NCBI GenBank assembly: GCA_037176725.1
Contig: JAZBRS010000049.1
Location: 35,332,001-35,396,000 of the forward strand
Direction of reading: 5' to 3'
Length of the DNA: 64,000 bases
Source: Posidonia oceanica
Taxonomy: Eukaryota; Streptophyta; Magnoliopsida; Alismatales; Posidoniaceae
Of this stretch, positions 47,003 through 58,933 are shown one piece after another; positions within the stretch are counted from its first letter, which is position 1; each line of letters starts with the position of its first letter. The notes beneath the pieces were generated by a model, which saw nothing but the letters and a program-made list of their open reading frames with translations, searched no databases and was not told where the DNA came from. A program made the translations under genes and the position numbers.

Positions 47003-50000
47003 ATAACTGTAGTAATCCCAGTGTTCGGATCGTCCATGCACGTTGCCAAAGCTCGCGTGCACCGATCGGAATCAGGCTCACTATTAGCGGCTATGTCCGA
47101 GAAGGAAGACCTAACTCGAAAACATTTAAAAGAGAGAAAAAGGAGAAAGAAAAGAAGAAGATAAGACAAAATCGGAGTCGCCACCAAGTCTATTAAATCG
47201 GGAGACAAGGAAAACCGGGGAAATGCGTGAATAACCACGCAAAACCAAGCAAAAGATGCAATGCAAGGCAATGCAGAAGAAATAAGATGCAAATGAATGC
47301 AAATGATGTGACTCGTGCCTAGGATAAGGGCAGATATGGTCATTGCGGGCCAAGAGAGGGTAAGGACTCCTGTTACGCGCGGGGAAGGTGTTAGGCACCC
47401 CTAACACGCCCGAGAATCGGTCTTTCTAAGCTTACGCTCGCATACGCAGGGAAATGCAGACTTTGAATGCCTAAGTGCCAATGAATGCCTATCTAGATGC
47501 TCAAAGGTGTGCTCTAAGTGGGGGAATGCAATACAAGAAAGTAAACGTGCAATCTAAGCGCTCAGCAACGCTGTCTGTGTTCCGAACCGGGCGAAACCTG
47601 GCTCGTGAGAACTCCAGGCAGTAAGCATCACTGCCCTATATGCAAATGCGGGCGATAAAACAAAACAGCGGGGAAAACAGGCAATGCGGGCGACATGCAA
47701 AGGGGAAACAACGCAAAACACGCGGAACGGTGCGAGAAACGAAGCAAGAACGCAAAACTATGCAAGGAACGAGGCCGACACGCGAAACGATGCGAGAAAT
47801 AGAACAAGAACGCGAAACAGTGCAGGGAAACGAAAAGGGGCGCAAAACAGAGCAAGAAAACAAAGCGGCACGCAAAACGGTGCAAGACAAGGAAGGGGCA
47901 CGCAAAACGGTGCGGGAAAACAAAGCTGCACTCAAAACGGAGCAAGAGAACCAAAGGGCAGCAAAACGGTGCAAGACAAAGAAGCGGCACGTAAAACGGT
48001 GCGAGAAAACGGAACTACGCGCAAAACGGAGCAAGAAAACCAAAGGGCACACAAAATGGAGCGAGAAAACCAAAGGGCACGCAAAACGGAGCGAGAAAAC
48101 GAAGCTGCGCGCAAAACGGAGCAAGAAAACCAAAGGGCACGCAAAATGCAGCGAGAAAACCAAAGGGCATGCAAAACGGAGTGAGAAAAAGAAGCGGCAC
48201 GCAAAACAGTACAAGACAAAGCGAAAAAGAGTGCGCAAAAACCGTGCGATGCGAATGATATGCAAAACAATACTGCCGGAGTTCAGGAGGACTTACCTTG
48301 GGCATCTGAAGCCTGATCTGAAATCTGATTGGTCTATGCTGAAGGATACTCTGCCGGGGTCGCTCTGGCAGCTTATTTGGGGAGATCCAACGGTCGGATT
48401 GCAAGATATCGCAACTTCATGGCAGAAGGGCCAGAACAGGGGAGAAGAACAGATCTAAGTGTTCAGGGGTCTTAGGGGTGTGCAGACAGGTCCTCCCAGG
48501 TGAATGGGAGCTAGTGGAGCTTAGTGTGTGCAAGAGGATGCTAAAATGCAAAGCTAGATGGATGCAGAATGCATGCAAAAGCAAGAAGAAACAAGAGGGA
48601 GAAAATCTGAAAAAAGGCAGAGATCCAAATGCATTTCTGGAAAAGAAGAGGGGGCTAAATGCAAATTTTCGAAAAGGATGGGACTTACAGACGTGGGTTT
48701 TGAAAACAGGAGAGGGCAGAGGGTTATTTTGCAGAAGACTGAGCTCAGAATGCTATTTTGAAAAGAGGGCATGCATTGGAAGAAGTTTTGAAAACAAAAG
48801 GAGGTCAGAATGCAATTTTGGAAAAAACTAGGGTCTAGAGTGCAGATTTTCCAGAAAATGAGGTTCCGGGGAGTCTGGAAATGCAAGCAGAGGGTCTACA
48901 TGCAATTTTGTAAGAATAGGAGCTAAGATGCAACTTTAGGGGCAAAACAGTCTTTTTACATGCTTTTAAAAGGATGCAAGGACCTACGTGTCATTTTTTT
49001 AAAACATGCAAGGGCCAAACATGCAATTTTATATGCAAAACATGCTCTGAAAACAGAAAGACAGGACTGATGTGCAATTTTTGGGAAAAATAGGGTTCAA
49101 AATGCAATGTAATAAGCAAAAATGCATGCAAAAGGCTACTGTCCACTTAAAATGGACCTAAATGCAAAAATGCAAAAACAGAGGGGCAAATATGCAATGC
49201 ATCAACCAAAAAATAAAAATCAGAACCTAAGTTTCTACAGTGCAGTGGACCAGACAGCAAAAATAGAAAATAACAAGGACCTGGAATGCAATTTAATAAG
49301 GCAAAGTTACAGCACTAAAATTAAATAAACTACTGCAGGATCTACATGCAAAAATAAAAAACAGAGGGACTAGAGTTAAACTTTCTACTGAAGGAATGCA
49401 TAGTAAATGGACTGGAAAGCAAATAAGGAAAACCAGAAACACTATATGCAATTTAATATGATTTCAGTTCAAAAATACAGCAGATTAATCAAACAAAGGA
49501 CTGGAATGCAAAATAATGAAAACTAAGACCAGATATGCAATTTTAGGGTAAAATAACTAAGGTAAAAGGAAATTTTGCTACAGTAATATCGCAGGCCGTC
49601 GGCCACTGTAGCAGTTGCTACCAGTGGTCGACAGAGGGGGTTAGCGGGCGCTGACGGCGAGGTGGTCCGGCGGGCGAGGGTCGCCAGGTTCTGGCGGAGC
49701 ACAGGAGACGTCCGGCGAACGGCGACGCTGCCTGGAGCGGAGCTGAGGAGCCACCGGAGGTCTGAGACTGATCGGAGGCCTGGAGGATGACCGGAGCGTC
49801 GTCGATGCGAACTGAAGGCTGGGCTGCATTCCTGAAGTCAGTGCGGAGCTCGGGCGACGGTGGGAAGCCGGTTCTGCTCATGGAGCGGCGGTTCTGATCG
49901 CCGGGCTCACCGGAGAAGACGAGTCAACAACGGCGCGGACTCAGCGAGAAAAGGGGCAGAAACCTAATCTAAGGGGCTAGGAAGCATGCAGGAGAGAAAA

Positions 50001-52686
50001 CTAAGCTAAGGGGAAGAGATGGCACCTGTTCTACCGTCCAGAGTGCTCCCCCGACGTCGGCTAGTTCCGCAGATACCGGTGAGGTTCGCCCGGTTGATGG
50101 AGGGGTTGTCGACGGCCCGCGAATGCTCGGATCTACTCCGTGGAGTCCTCCGGAGCTTCCTGAACGTCTGGAGTGAAGGTTCGACGACCGGAGGGATAAA
50201 CGACGATTTTGGGTGCACAGCAAGCTGCCTAAGGTCGGGAGAGCTGTATGTTGCTTTCTGGATCGAACGGCGGCTTCCGGTGGGTAGCTGGGACTTCGGT
50301 GATGGATTCTGGGCGGTTGGAAGGGTCTGCGGAGGCTGTGGGTGAAGCTTGCTGGCTGGATGATTTTCCGGTCAGAAGGGAAGGCAACTGTTTGTGGTGG
50401 AAGGTTCGGCCTGTGGTGGGGGAGAAGGCTGAAGGCTGGGTGGCTTAGGGAGGTGGTGTTTCAGTGAGTAACGGGGCAAAGTTTGGGGAGGAAAGATGGT
50501 CTATGGTGCGGGCAGTTCCGAAAGGGATCGGAGTTGGGTTCTGCCGGTTTCCAGCGGGATTCGGGGGAAATGCTGGGTTCGTTCTTTGTGTGGAATGGAG
50601 GGGTGTGTTGCAGGAAGCTTGGGTGAGATTCGGGGGCCAATTCCGAATGACTTCGGAGGAGTTCTGGTCTCTGTTTGCAGTGAAGGGAAGAGGGCGAAGA
50701 AACTTCGTTTTCTGTGAATGGAGCTCGGGGAATTATCGGTTCTCTCTGGTTGGGGATCACACACACGAGAGGTCCTTCTCCGGGATGCTTCTGGTCTGTT
50801 TTTCTTCCTCTCCCTCCCGTTATGGTTCTGATCTCTCCTCCTTTTTTCTGATTTTGCAGGACTGCGGCAATTGAATGCCGAGGAGGGGCGATGGCAGGAG
50901 CACGGACGAGGTTCGGTGCACGCCGGTCTGGCTCGAGCAGGAGGCGTGCGAGAGCAGGTCTGGCGAGGGCTGGCAATGGCAGGGCTGACTGTGGCAGGAG
51001 CTCAGAGAAGTCAGAGAGGCGGGAGAGGAGGAAGAAGAAGGGAGGAAGGAGGGATGTCGCGGGCCGGGCCTGGGATTTTGAAAAAAAAAAAAAAAAAAAG
51101 AAGTAAAAAGGAAAATGGGCTGATGGGCCCAGCAAGGAAGAAAAGAAAATAAAAAGGAAGAAAGAAAGAAAGAGAGGGAAAAGAAAGGAAATAAAATTAG
51201 AAAAAATAAATTAAAAATAAATAAATATACTAGAAAGGTTGTGTTGTGGGTTAGGGTTTTAATTAGATTTTTTAATGATTGTTTTGGGGTTAATTAATGT
51301 GTTTTGGGCTTGATTAGGGTTTTAGGGCTTTCTTTTGTTTTTAATTTGTTTTCCACTTGATTAAGTGTTTGTTAAATCCTTTAAATTGTTTTTTAAAATT
51401 GTGTTTTCTTGTTAAGTATTTTAGGATGTTAATTAGGATTTTTAGGATTTATTTTTATATTAATTAGAGTGGGTTTTGGCTTTTAGTTTTAATCTTTTAA
51501 GGTTTTCTTTTCTTAAGTCTTTTGAATTATGTTTTGATTTTTTATTTGTTAATTTTTCTTGAAATTTTTAGTTGGATTTCTCTGGCTTGATGGGGTGTTG
51601 TTTTTTTTTTAAAGTCTTTTAGACGTGTTTTTCTTTTCCTTTTTAATTAAGTCCTCATGTTGTTAAGTCTTTTTGCTTCTTTAATTACTTATCTTAGTGT
51701 TTATTTTTTAATTCTTCTTTTTAGGGTTTGTTTTTAGATTATATTGATAGGTTTTTCACTTTTGGTCGGTTTTGATTATATTTTAGTTTTTTCCTTGATT
51801 TTATAGCATTTTCTTTTGGTTTGTTTTGCATTTTTTAGCTTGCATCCTTGGTTTTCCATTTTAACTAGATTTAGTTGGGTTTAGGTTCTTAATTGTTTGT
51901 TTAGTATTTTTAATTATTTTTCTTAGGGTTCTGGTTTGTTTCGCTTTTGTTTTAGAGTTTTAGAGATTTTTAAGGGTTTTTTATGGATTTTAGCAAAAGA
52001 GGGAAAAAGGAAAAGAGAAGGAAGAAGAAAAGGGAAAAAGGAGGAATAAAGGGGAAAGAGATGAGTTGGGGGAAAACAATTTTTTAGAAGTCAGGGAAAA
52101 TGCTAAAAATAAGGTAAAAATAGAAATAAGATAGAGAAGAGATAGAAGCACAAAGGAGGCCCACAGCCAGGCAAGAAAAAGAGAGAGAATGGGATGAAAA
52201 GAGGGAGGATAATCAGGAGAGAGAGAGAGGAGAGAGAAAAGAATAATCCAAGAGAGAGAAAAGGATAAATTAGGTAAAAGGAAGGCTTAAAGGTTTTGAA
52301 ATGGGGTGAAAATTACGGAGTGTGTAGCCTAGGGTTTCTAGTGTTGGTTCTAGGGCTTTGGTCTGGTTTTGAGCAAGTTTTGTAGGGGTTTTGAGGTGTA
52401 GAAAAAGGGTGGTTTCACCTAAGTTTTCTAGGGTTTTTGGGAATGGTTTTGGGCTGAAAGTTTTTAAGTGATTGGGTAGGTTTGCTAAGTAGGGGTTGAT
52501 GGGTTTTCCTATGGTTTTTGGACAGATTTTGGGCTTGGGAAGAGGGTGTGGGCTTAGGTCAAGTTGGGCTTGTTTTGAAGGGTGAGATGAAGAGGGTTGG
52601 GGGTTGTTTGTCCTAAGTTTAGATCCAGCAGTCACCAGAAGGTCCCAAATGATCCGAGCCTGTCAAGATGGGGTGTCAACAATAAC
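47003..52686 (-). mobile_element. Giant solo LTR, Ogre-like gypsy (LTR 47008-52681)
   Basis: An exact 5-bp ATAAC flanks the unit (47003-47007, 52682-52686). The unit starts TG and ends CA, so on the minus strand it is TGTTGACACCCCATC...TTACTACA. The phrase GGTGCCTAACACCTTCCCC (minus strand, near 47380-47402) and an internal TGGCGACTCC (47183-47174) are familiar from LTRs of Ogre/Tat elements. No gag-pol sequence is present, so a solo LTR of 5,674 bp is the simplest reading. Inside are a 30-bp tandem repeat (47721-48229), a stretch full of AATGCAA words (48500-49560), a GC-rich block (49600-51130) with an A19 run near 51079, and a T-rich block (51240-52000). Open frames in it look like composition artefacts. 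Confidence 0.78.
47721..48229. repeat. 30-bp tandem repeat, about 17 units
   Basis: Units such as CGCAAAACGGAGCAAGAAAA followed by CCAAAGGGCA repeat every 30 bp, with one 29-bp unit at 47961-47989. Since 30 is a multiple of three and the unit carries no stop in most frames, several frames on both strands stay open for 120-270 codons (for example 47640-48458 plus, 47636-48265 minus). I do not regard these as genes. Confidence 0.9.
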
Positions 52687-53549
52687 TACGACAATACACA
52701 CGATCCCTAATTTACTCTTTCCTAAGCATAGGCTAAAAAGATGCACTCAATATTAGTCTATCAAAGTATATCGAAATAACTGGAAATTAATGTCGTGCTA
52801 GTCTAGCATATATGATCATGACATGAAGCACAAGAGAGAAGAGATCACAACTAATTACACCATTATGGAATTACCATAACTTCATCTAATCCTAGAAAAG
52901 AAATTTAGCACATGATTGAAAAGGGGAAACAAAAATAAAAAGAAGAAGGAAATATAATAAAAATAAAACTAATAATGTTGATCATTCAAACCCGATACAA
53001 GCAACTTCCAACACTCAACTCCGTAGTTGGAGAAGCGGCCCTGGAGAAGAAGTATACAACGTAGAAGATCTCCTTTCCCCCCAACACATTGGGTCTATTT
53101 ATAAACTTACAAGGTTAATCCCCCGTTCGGAAACAAATCTGATTCAAATGACAAATATTCAATTCAAATACATAAAAGATACGTCGTTATCGTGATCCAT
53201 GTGGAAGAATCAATCAAAAATATCAAATCCGGGCGCCTAGTAGGTGCCAAAACTGCCATCTGGCGCATGGGAGGCGCCCGTATCTGCCCAGTTTCGCTAA
53301 TTCGAAATCTCTGATTCTTTAGCATTTTATTTCGTATCTGTTGAAAACTTGATTTTCGGGATTTGTCTTTTCTCTGCATACCTCCACGGATTTGTGCCCA
53401 AATTTGCTTTTTTTCTCTTTTATTTTTATTACTTCACCTAATTACCTGGTTACTGCACAAATTGCATAAAACACCATTGAGACGTATTATTTATATACAA
53501 AATAGATTAAATATGGGATATGAAATATGTAACATTAATGTGCTCATCA

Positions 53550-54866
53550 AATACCCCTATACCTATCTTTTGCTAGTCCTCAAGCAAAACCTAAAACTAA
53601 CTTAATCTTTAGAAAAACAGCAAAATCCTAACTCACTTTCGCAGGAATCGCGGTTGCACTTAGCACGTGCAACAAGCCTTTAAACCTCTAGGTCACCCTA
53701 GTGGACGAGTGGTATCTCGTGAGGGTTTGTAGTGGATCTACCTACAAAATCCCTGAAGAAAGGAGGAAATGGAAATAAAAAGATAAAAAATATTATTTAC
53801 ACTATTACTATCCACAATCTTTTAGCAAGTTAGGAAGCTTCTAAAATACCTTGAGTCTTTACTTTCTAGCTCTACTTCAAGTCAAGATATCTCTCTCCTC
53901 CTCATGTCCTGAAGACTCTTTCCTATTTTTCACACCATCCTTCTTTAAATTTGACTCACATGTACCTTATGTTTGTGAAAATAGTCATTAACAATGGTTT
54001 TCAAGTCCAACCTGAGCACCTTTACATTTTATTTAAAACAATTCAGAGACTTTATTCTTGCTTTCTTAGGCTTTTTCTTGGCTACCTATTTAACGAGCTT
54101 TAGGTCGATGATTCCCAAACCATATGGTTTTAGGACACTAGGTGTTGAGACACCCCTAATGACTTAATTACTCAAGTAACCAATGCCACAAAGACAAGAT
54201 TTTCCTTCTTTTTTTTTCATGCTTTTGTCCTCTAATCACTTTTTTACGTGAATATCCAATACTTCCTGAGGCATGGTTACCCAGTTACTTAGTGACTATT
54301 AGACTTTTAGCCTTTTTTTTTTAATATGCTCAGGTGTTCAAGTCTACCTTTTTTTTTCATAGTCAAGGACTAAAGTGTAAGTGCAAGATAAGGTACACAT
54401 GTGTTTAAGGATAATCCTGGTGATGCTATTTTTTAGATTTTGTCTCCACTCTAGGGTTTGAGAGATTCCATTCTATCGGCTTTACCTTTGAACTCCAACT
54501 GAAAGTCACTTATCCACCCCTAGCTAGCTAAATTATTACGGATAATTCCTAATTATTTCTTCTTCTTCTTTTTTAATACAGAAAATGAAAAAGACATAGA
54601 GAAGACTCCTCCATACCTAAACCATGCATTGTCCTCAATGTATGCACAATATGATATGATCAATGAATTGAAATAAAGTTAGAACACTGATACCTGATTC
54701 GAGATGAAGTGCTTCTACTGCTAAGAAAAGAAAAGTTATGTACAATTTATATTCACAATTGAGGTGCATGAAAATCCATGACCTCATCAATCTCTGGGGC
54801 ACAATCTTAATCTGGCCAAGGAGGTGGTCTGACTTTTGCATTTTTATTTTCAGCCTGTTCAAGCCA
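53550..54866 (-). other. Non-coding 3' region of the Athila/Tat-like element
   Basis: Between the gag remnant and the 3' LTR, no polymerase domains are seen, so the element is deleted or non-autonomous. The last 60 bases before the LTR hold the 'TTGAGGACTAGCAAAAG' phrase and the purine tract. Confidence 0.55.
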
Positions 54867-55612
54867 TCATTGGACTTCTCTCAATCGGGCTTCATGAATT
54901 TCCCAAGGGGATGGAATTAGATCGAATAAACCCATGTAATTTAATTGAATAAGGAATGAGGGCTTGAGTTCATAATTGACTAGAGCTGAATGATATGGCT
55001 TGACACATAGCTCTAATGGTCCTACAGTAGATGGTAATGATGAGGGCTCAGGTGGAGACATAAGAACGATAGGTTGAGGCTTTTTCACAATAGAATCACT
55101 TGAAAGGGAAACCTCTATAATGAATTGGTCTACCTGGTCAACTAGTTCTTTAGTGGGCTCATCTACTTGGGCTTGGGTTTCTACTTCAGGCATTATTTGG
55201 ATAGTACAGGGTTGATCAGGAGAGTTCACATATTGAGCAGGAAAGTTTCATTCCTCTCTCTCATTTATAACATTGATTAGTTGACTTACCTGTGTTTTTA
55301 AACGAGCTATGGCTTGAGTGTTGCCAGTTATGTTGATAGAGGTCTGTATACTTGTTTCCACTAGCTCTTCTAGGCTCTTTTCTAGACTTGTTAACCTAAT
55401 TTCATCTTCTTGTTGACAATCTAGAGGAGGGAAGATTGAGTAGTATTGTGGGTCTGAATATGGATAAGGTTCAAAGTAATGAGATTGGATTTCATTGAAG
55501 CTAGATCCTCATCATATGATTTTTGGGCCCAAAAGAAAATGGGTTGACTCCATCTTAAATTGTAATTTGAAGAATAGGGGTCATTTGACTCATTCCATGG
55601 TCTTTGGGCCAC
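54867..55612 (-). pseudogene. Gag-like remnant of the Athila/Tat-like element
   Basis: Two minus-strand frames are seen. 55612-55421 includes 'PWNESNDPYSSNYN' and 'WSQPIFFWAQK', resembling the 'DPYSNTYNPGW..HPNFSW' signature in gag of Athila-type elements. 55229-54867 is acidic and proline-rich ('EVETQAQVDEPTKELVDQVD') and ends with 'GPLELCVKPYHSALVNYEL', the kind of text found ahead of the polymerase in this group. A frame break near 55240 separates them. No protease, reverse transcriptase or integrase follows. Confidence 0.55.
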
Positions 55613-56467
55613 ATAATTGAATTGTTAAGATCTATATCCAACTTGATTCATTGGATACTCCTTCAACATATGAATATCTATCTCTTAGGGTTCAGGATGA
55701 GTATTTTAATTATTCAGTAATTTTTAAATTATTGAGTTTAAATTTGAAAGTGAAATTTCCAACCCAAATTAGTGTAACCGACTGACACAGATTGGAGATG
55801 ACAAAATCCTAAAGAAGATGAAAAGATTCTAGGAGATGAGAAGTAAAATCCTGATTCTATGGATAGGAGAGATGAAGAAACCTAGTCTAGCACACAATTC
55901 AAAGAAGCCCTAGAAATAATGTTGACCTAAAAACAACTAGACAACTCCTAACTTCCAAATTAACCTTCGAGATTCTCAAATCAAAATTCTCTAACCCAAT
56001 TGGCCAGATCAGTGGAGGAAAGTGGAAGGCTCTCTGTGCTTAAGCAACGGACCTAATTAAATAACTACTTGCCTTTTAAGGTGTAACCTTGTGAACCACT
56101 TTTCTCGACACCAAGTAGGAAAAGAATTTTAAAATTGATTCACTCTTAAGCTCCCTTATCCTATTGAGCTCGAATCCTAGGGGCTAATGTCTACTTAATT
56201 TTAATTTAGGCTTGGGTCAATGCTTTATGCTTGATATTATTGTTTTTGGGCTAAGGAAGGGTGATGAAATCCCCACCTTATCTTGTGCTATAGATTATGC
56301 CTTTAGGTACTTTGATATATAATATACAATCAATGATGCACAAACAAGTTGTTCTCTCCTACAAACTACGTGATTTAATATGCAAGAAATTGAGATAAAA
56401 GTACGTACCTTTCCTCCAGTAATCTCCAACAATAAAATTTAAATTTCAAAAATAGAAAATCTATATC
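55613..56467 (-). other. Probable 5' internal region of the Athila/Tat-like element
   Basis: No coding frame. It is assigned to the element only by position between its gag and the next LTR start. Confidence 0.35.
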
Positions 56468-57571
56468 TATTGACACCCCATTTTGACAGTTGGACGATGG
56501 TGGATCTCTTCGGAAGCAAGCTCGGATCTTGGCATGGAAGACCCAGACCTCAAACCCATTTAAACCCCACCAAAATCCTTCAAAATTAACCCAAAATCCT
56601 TAAAAAACACTCAAGTCCATTTACACAAAAATTCAAGTCCACCAACAGTCCAGCCAGACCTGCAGCAAGCCCTGTTGGAGAGGGAGACCCATGATCGCCA
56701 CATGTAGAGGCGACTAGGTGTTGTCGCCCTTCATGACTGCGACTTTCTGCAACTCTCCTCTTCCGCGCGTGGTTCAAACTTGCCGTGCACAAGGCCGCGT
56801 TTGCCGTCTCTATCCATCACCTCCGGAGGACTTTTGTGTCCACCTGCCACCCTGCCGAAGTAACTCCCCATCACCTCCACCATCCTGCGTCGTCCTGCCA
56901 CCGTCCTTCGTGTGTAGAGGCCTCGCCGGATAAAAAGTCGAAACCCAACAATTCAAACCCCCAGACCGCCAAATTCCAGAGAGCTAGAGCGAGCCCTTAG
57001 CCTCCCCGAGCATCCCTGAGCGTTCCCCTGCGCGAGAGTGAGAGATCCCGAGCGTCCCCTTGCCTCCAGGCCACTCCGAGCATCGCCCCCCGGTCATCTT
57101 CCCTGCCACCGGCCAACGATTGCAAAAGCTACATCGTGACACCAAACGTCGCCAAACTCCCCCTACACAATCGCAGGACCACCACGAGTGCAACCCGATC
57201 ACACTGAGCAGCCGTCGCTCCTCCCCGCGCCGTAGTGACCTCCACGTCGGCGTATGCCGGTGAGTTACGTCGGGGAGCCGCTCCACGCGCTCTCGCAGGT
57301 GAGTAACCTTCCCTTTGCCTTCTCGGCACTCCGCGCATGCTTCCTAGCTACTTAGTTGTATTTTAGGAGCCTTTCATCGCCCTTTTTCTTGGTTTCCTTC
57401 TCTGGCGCCGGAGGACTGCCAAGTTAGTCGCCAGCGAGAGCGGCGACTAACCTGCACCTCTAGGCTGCCACCGGTCGGACTTTGGGCCGCCGCTCTAGCT
57501 GACCGAAAGCTCCATTTTATTTACTTTTTGCATGTTTGCGATCCTGTTTGTTTACTCTTCAATATTGCATA
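56468..57571 (+). repeat. 5' part of a second Ogre-like LTR, interrupted
   Basis: TATTGACACCCCATTTTGAC at 56468 parallels the TGTTGACACCCCATCTTGAC start of the solo LTR ending at 52681, here in plus orientation. A GC-rich, pyrimidine-rich region follows (56750-57300) with no recognisable protein. It stops at the gypsy LTR that begins at 57577; the rest should lie beyond that element, outside the window. Confidence 0.55.
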
Positions 57572-58072
57572 GTTAGTGTAGATACCCCGTTTTGGCACTC
57601 CCTTCATGTTAGTATAGTCTCTTGCATTAGGTCACTCTTAAAAGCCCTCTGCCCAATCCAAAATGTCTCACTTGAGCCAATTGTTCCTCTTAAGTCCAAA
57701 ATGCTATCCTTATCTAAGCCCCAAATGTTGGCAACCTGAGTGTTCTTCATGTCCTGACCAAAGTTGGAAGTTGAACTGACTGAGGGTATTGTCCGCTGGC
57801 TTCTCAGCGTACAACGTTGGCCACTGGTTCTCCAGCGGCTAACATTGGCCGCTGGTTTTCCAGTGTCCAACGTGGCAACCCAGTCAGCCCAAAGCTTTCC
57901 TTATTTGGCCTAATCCAAAAAATCATTTTTTGCCTTCTTTGGATCCTGTTGACCGGTCAAAGCCATCAAAGCTGAGTTAAACTCACTTTATGACTCTTTA
58001 ATTGGAGAATCTTCTCTGATCCTGGCAGTTATGCCTCGGAGGTCGTTATACGCGGGGACTCTCGCTTTTAAC

Positions 58073-58100
58073 GTTATACGCTGGTTTTCCAGCGTATAAC
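58073..58100 (+). repeat. Perfect hairpin motif (12-bp stem, TTTT loop)
   Basis: GTTATACGCTGG, then TTTT, then CCAGCGTATAAC. Partial versions recur in this LTR, in the leader (near 59210, 59935 and 60345) and in the related solo LTR (near 33570-33620). Confidence 0.75.
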
Positions 58101-58154
58101 ACTTCTGAAACAGGAAATTCTGCTGACTTAGCATTTGTGTCTTTTTTTGTTTCT

Positions 58155-58178
58155 CCCCTGCTTCTATAAAAGCAGGGG
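58155..58178 (+). promoter_or_regulatory. LTR TATA box in the loop of an inverted repeat
   Basis: CCCCTGCTT (58155-58163) and AAGCAGGGG (58170-58178) pair perfectly around CTATAA. The TATA box therefore spans the loop and the start of the right arm. Transcription of the element would start shortly downstream. Confidence 0.65.
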
Positions 58179-58915
58179 TACCCCCACAGGATTCAGGGCT
58201 GGATTTTTGGAACTCACATGCTCTCTTGAGATTAAAAATCTTAGAGAAGTGAGGTCCTTGAGAATTGAAAGAGAGAAGAGAGATTTTGAAAGGAGAAGAG
58301 TCTTCGAAAAGCTTGAGTGTCCCTTTGTCGTTGTTGGCTTCATGTCAACACAGTTTGAACCTTGTGCATAGATAGAGGGGACTCTATTTCATTTGTTTTC
58401 TTTTCATTTATGATATCACATGTTTAATTCCATAGCATAATCAAGATTTTATTTTGAATTCATATATTGTTGTAGCTAAGCATACATCTCTATTAGTTGC
58501 AACCGGGGGGATTAAACCCCTCGGGTATGTATTTCACTACGCTTTTTTTTATTTTCTTTTCTACTTATTCTGGATAAGTCACTACACATATTGATCCATC
58601 TTTGTATTGTTTTGTTTCTTTTGCTTTGCTAACGTTTGTCATACAAGGAGGAAGAAGGAAGAAAGAGCTCACCAAGCACGAGCACCCTTGGGCAACGCTG
58701 GCGTTGTCCCAAGGTAGCTGAACCCGCAACCACATCACATCTCCCCAAGGCGTCTCGAGGGCCGGCGAAAGCGAACCGAGAGTGGCGATCACACCGATTC
58801 CATCACACGTGGATTGACGGAGTCGGATACAAAAAGGGGACCCCGAGAAGATAGAGTAAGTAAAAAGCAAAACAAGTCTCGTCTCTTCCTCTCCCAAAAC
58901 CCCATATCCACAGTC

Positions 58916-58933
58916 TGGCGATCACGATGGGAC
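58916..58933 (+). promoter_or_regulatory. Primer binding site of the gypsy element
   Basis: TGGCGATCACGATGGGAC begins three bases after the LTR end. TGG is the invariant start of a site complementary to a tRNA 3' end. The tRNA is not identified; an arginine tRNA is only a guess. Confidence 0.5.

Larger units (their letters stand above)
46620..53549 (-). repeat. 3' LTR of an Athila/Tat-like gypsy element, split by a nested solo LTR
   Basis: On the minus strand the LTR starts TGATGAGCACATTAATG at 53549, right after a purine-rich GTATAGGGGTATT and the phrase 'TTGCTTGAGGACTAGCAAAA', which commonly precedes LTRs of this gypsy group. A TATA box (TATAAATA, 53103-53096) precedes a leader-like stretch. 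The end near 46620 has the text 'GTGCACTTGCGGTATTTAAA'. The LTR is about 1.25 kb once the 5,674-bp insertion at 47008-52681 and one copy of its 5-bp target repeat are set aside. The exact last bases near 46620 are uncertain. Confidence 0.65.
57577..58912 (+). repeat. 5' LTR of the gypsy element
   Basis: Starts TGTAGATACCCCGTTTTGGC and ends CCATATCCACA, matching the borders of the solo LTR at 33.4 kb. It contains a TATAAA (58165-58170) and the hairpin motif at 58073-58100. Length is 1,336 bp. Confidence 0.78.

Noticed and set aside
47170..47183. TGGCGACTCC as a primer binding site that would end the LTR at 47184
   Set aside because: The TG/CA ends and ATAAC duplication place the border at 47008; I recall similar internal TGGCGACTCC text in LTRs of this group.
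47636..48458. Long overlapping ORFs on both strands (up to 272 codons)
   Set aside because: They follow from the 30-bp tandem repeat, whose period is a multiple of three; translations are low-complexity 10-residue repeats in every frame.
50461..51135. 224-codon minus-strand ORF and several plus-strand ORFs in a GC-rich block
   Set aside because: They lie inside the giant solo LTR, overlap each other in several frames, contain poly(A)-derived phenylalanine runs and show no domain.
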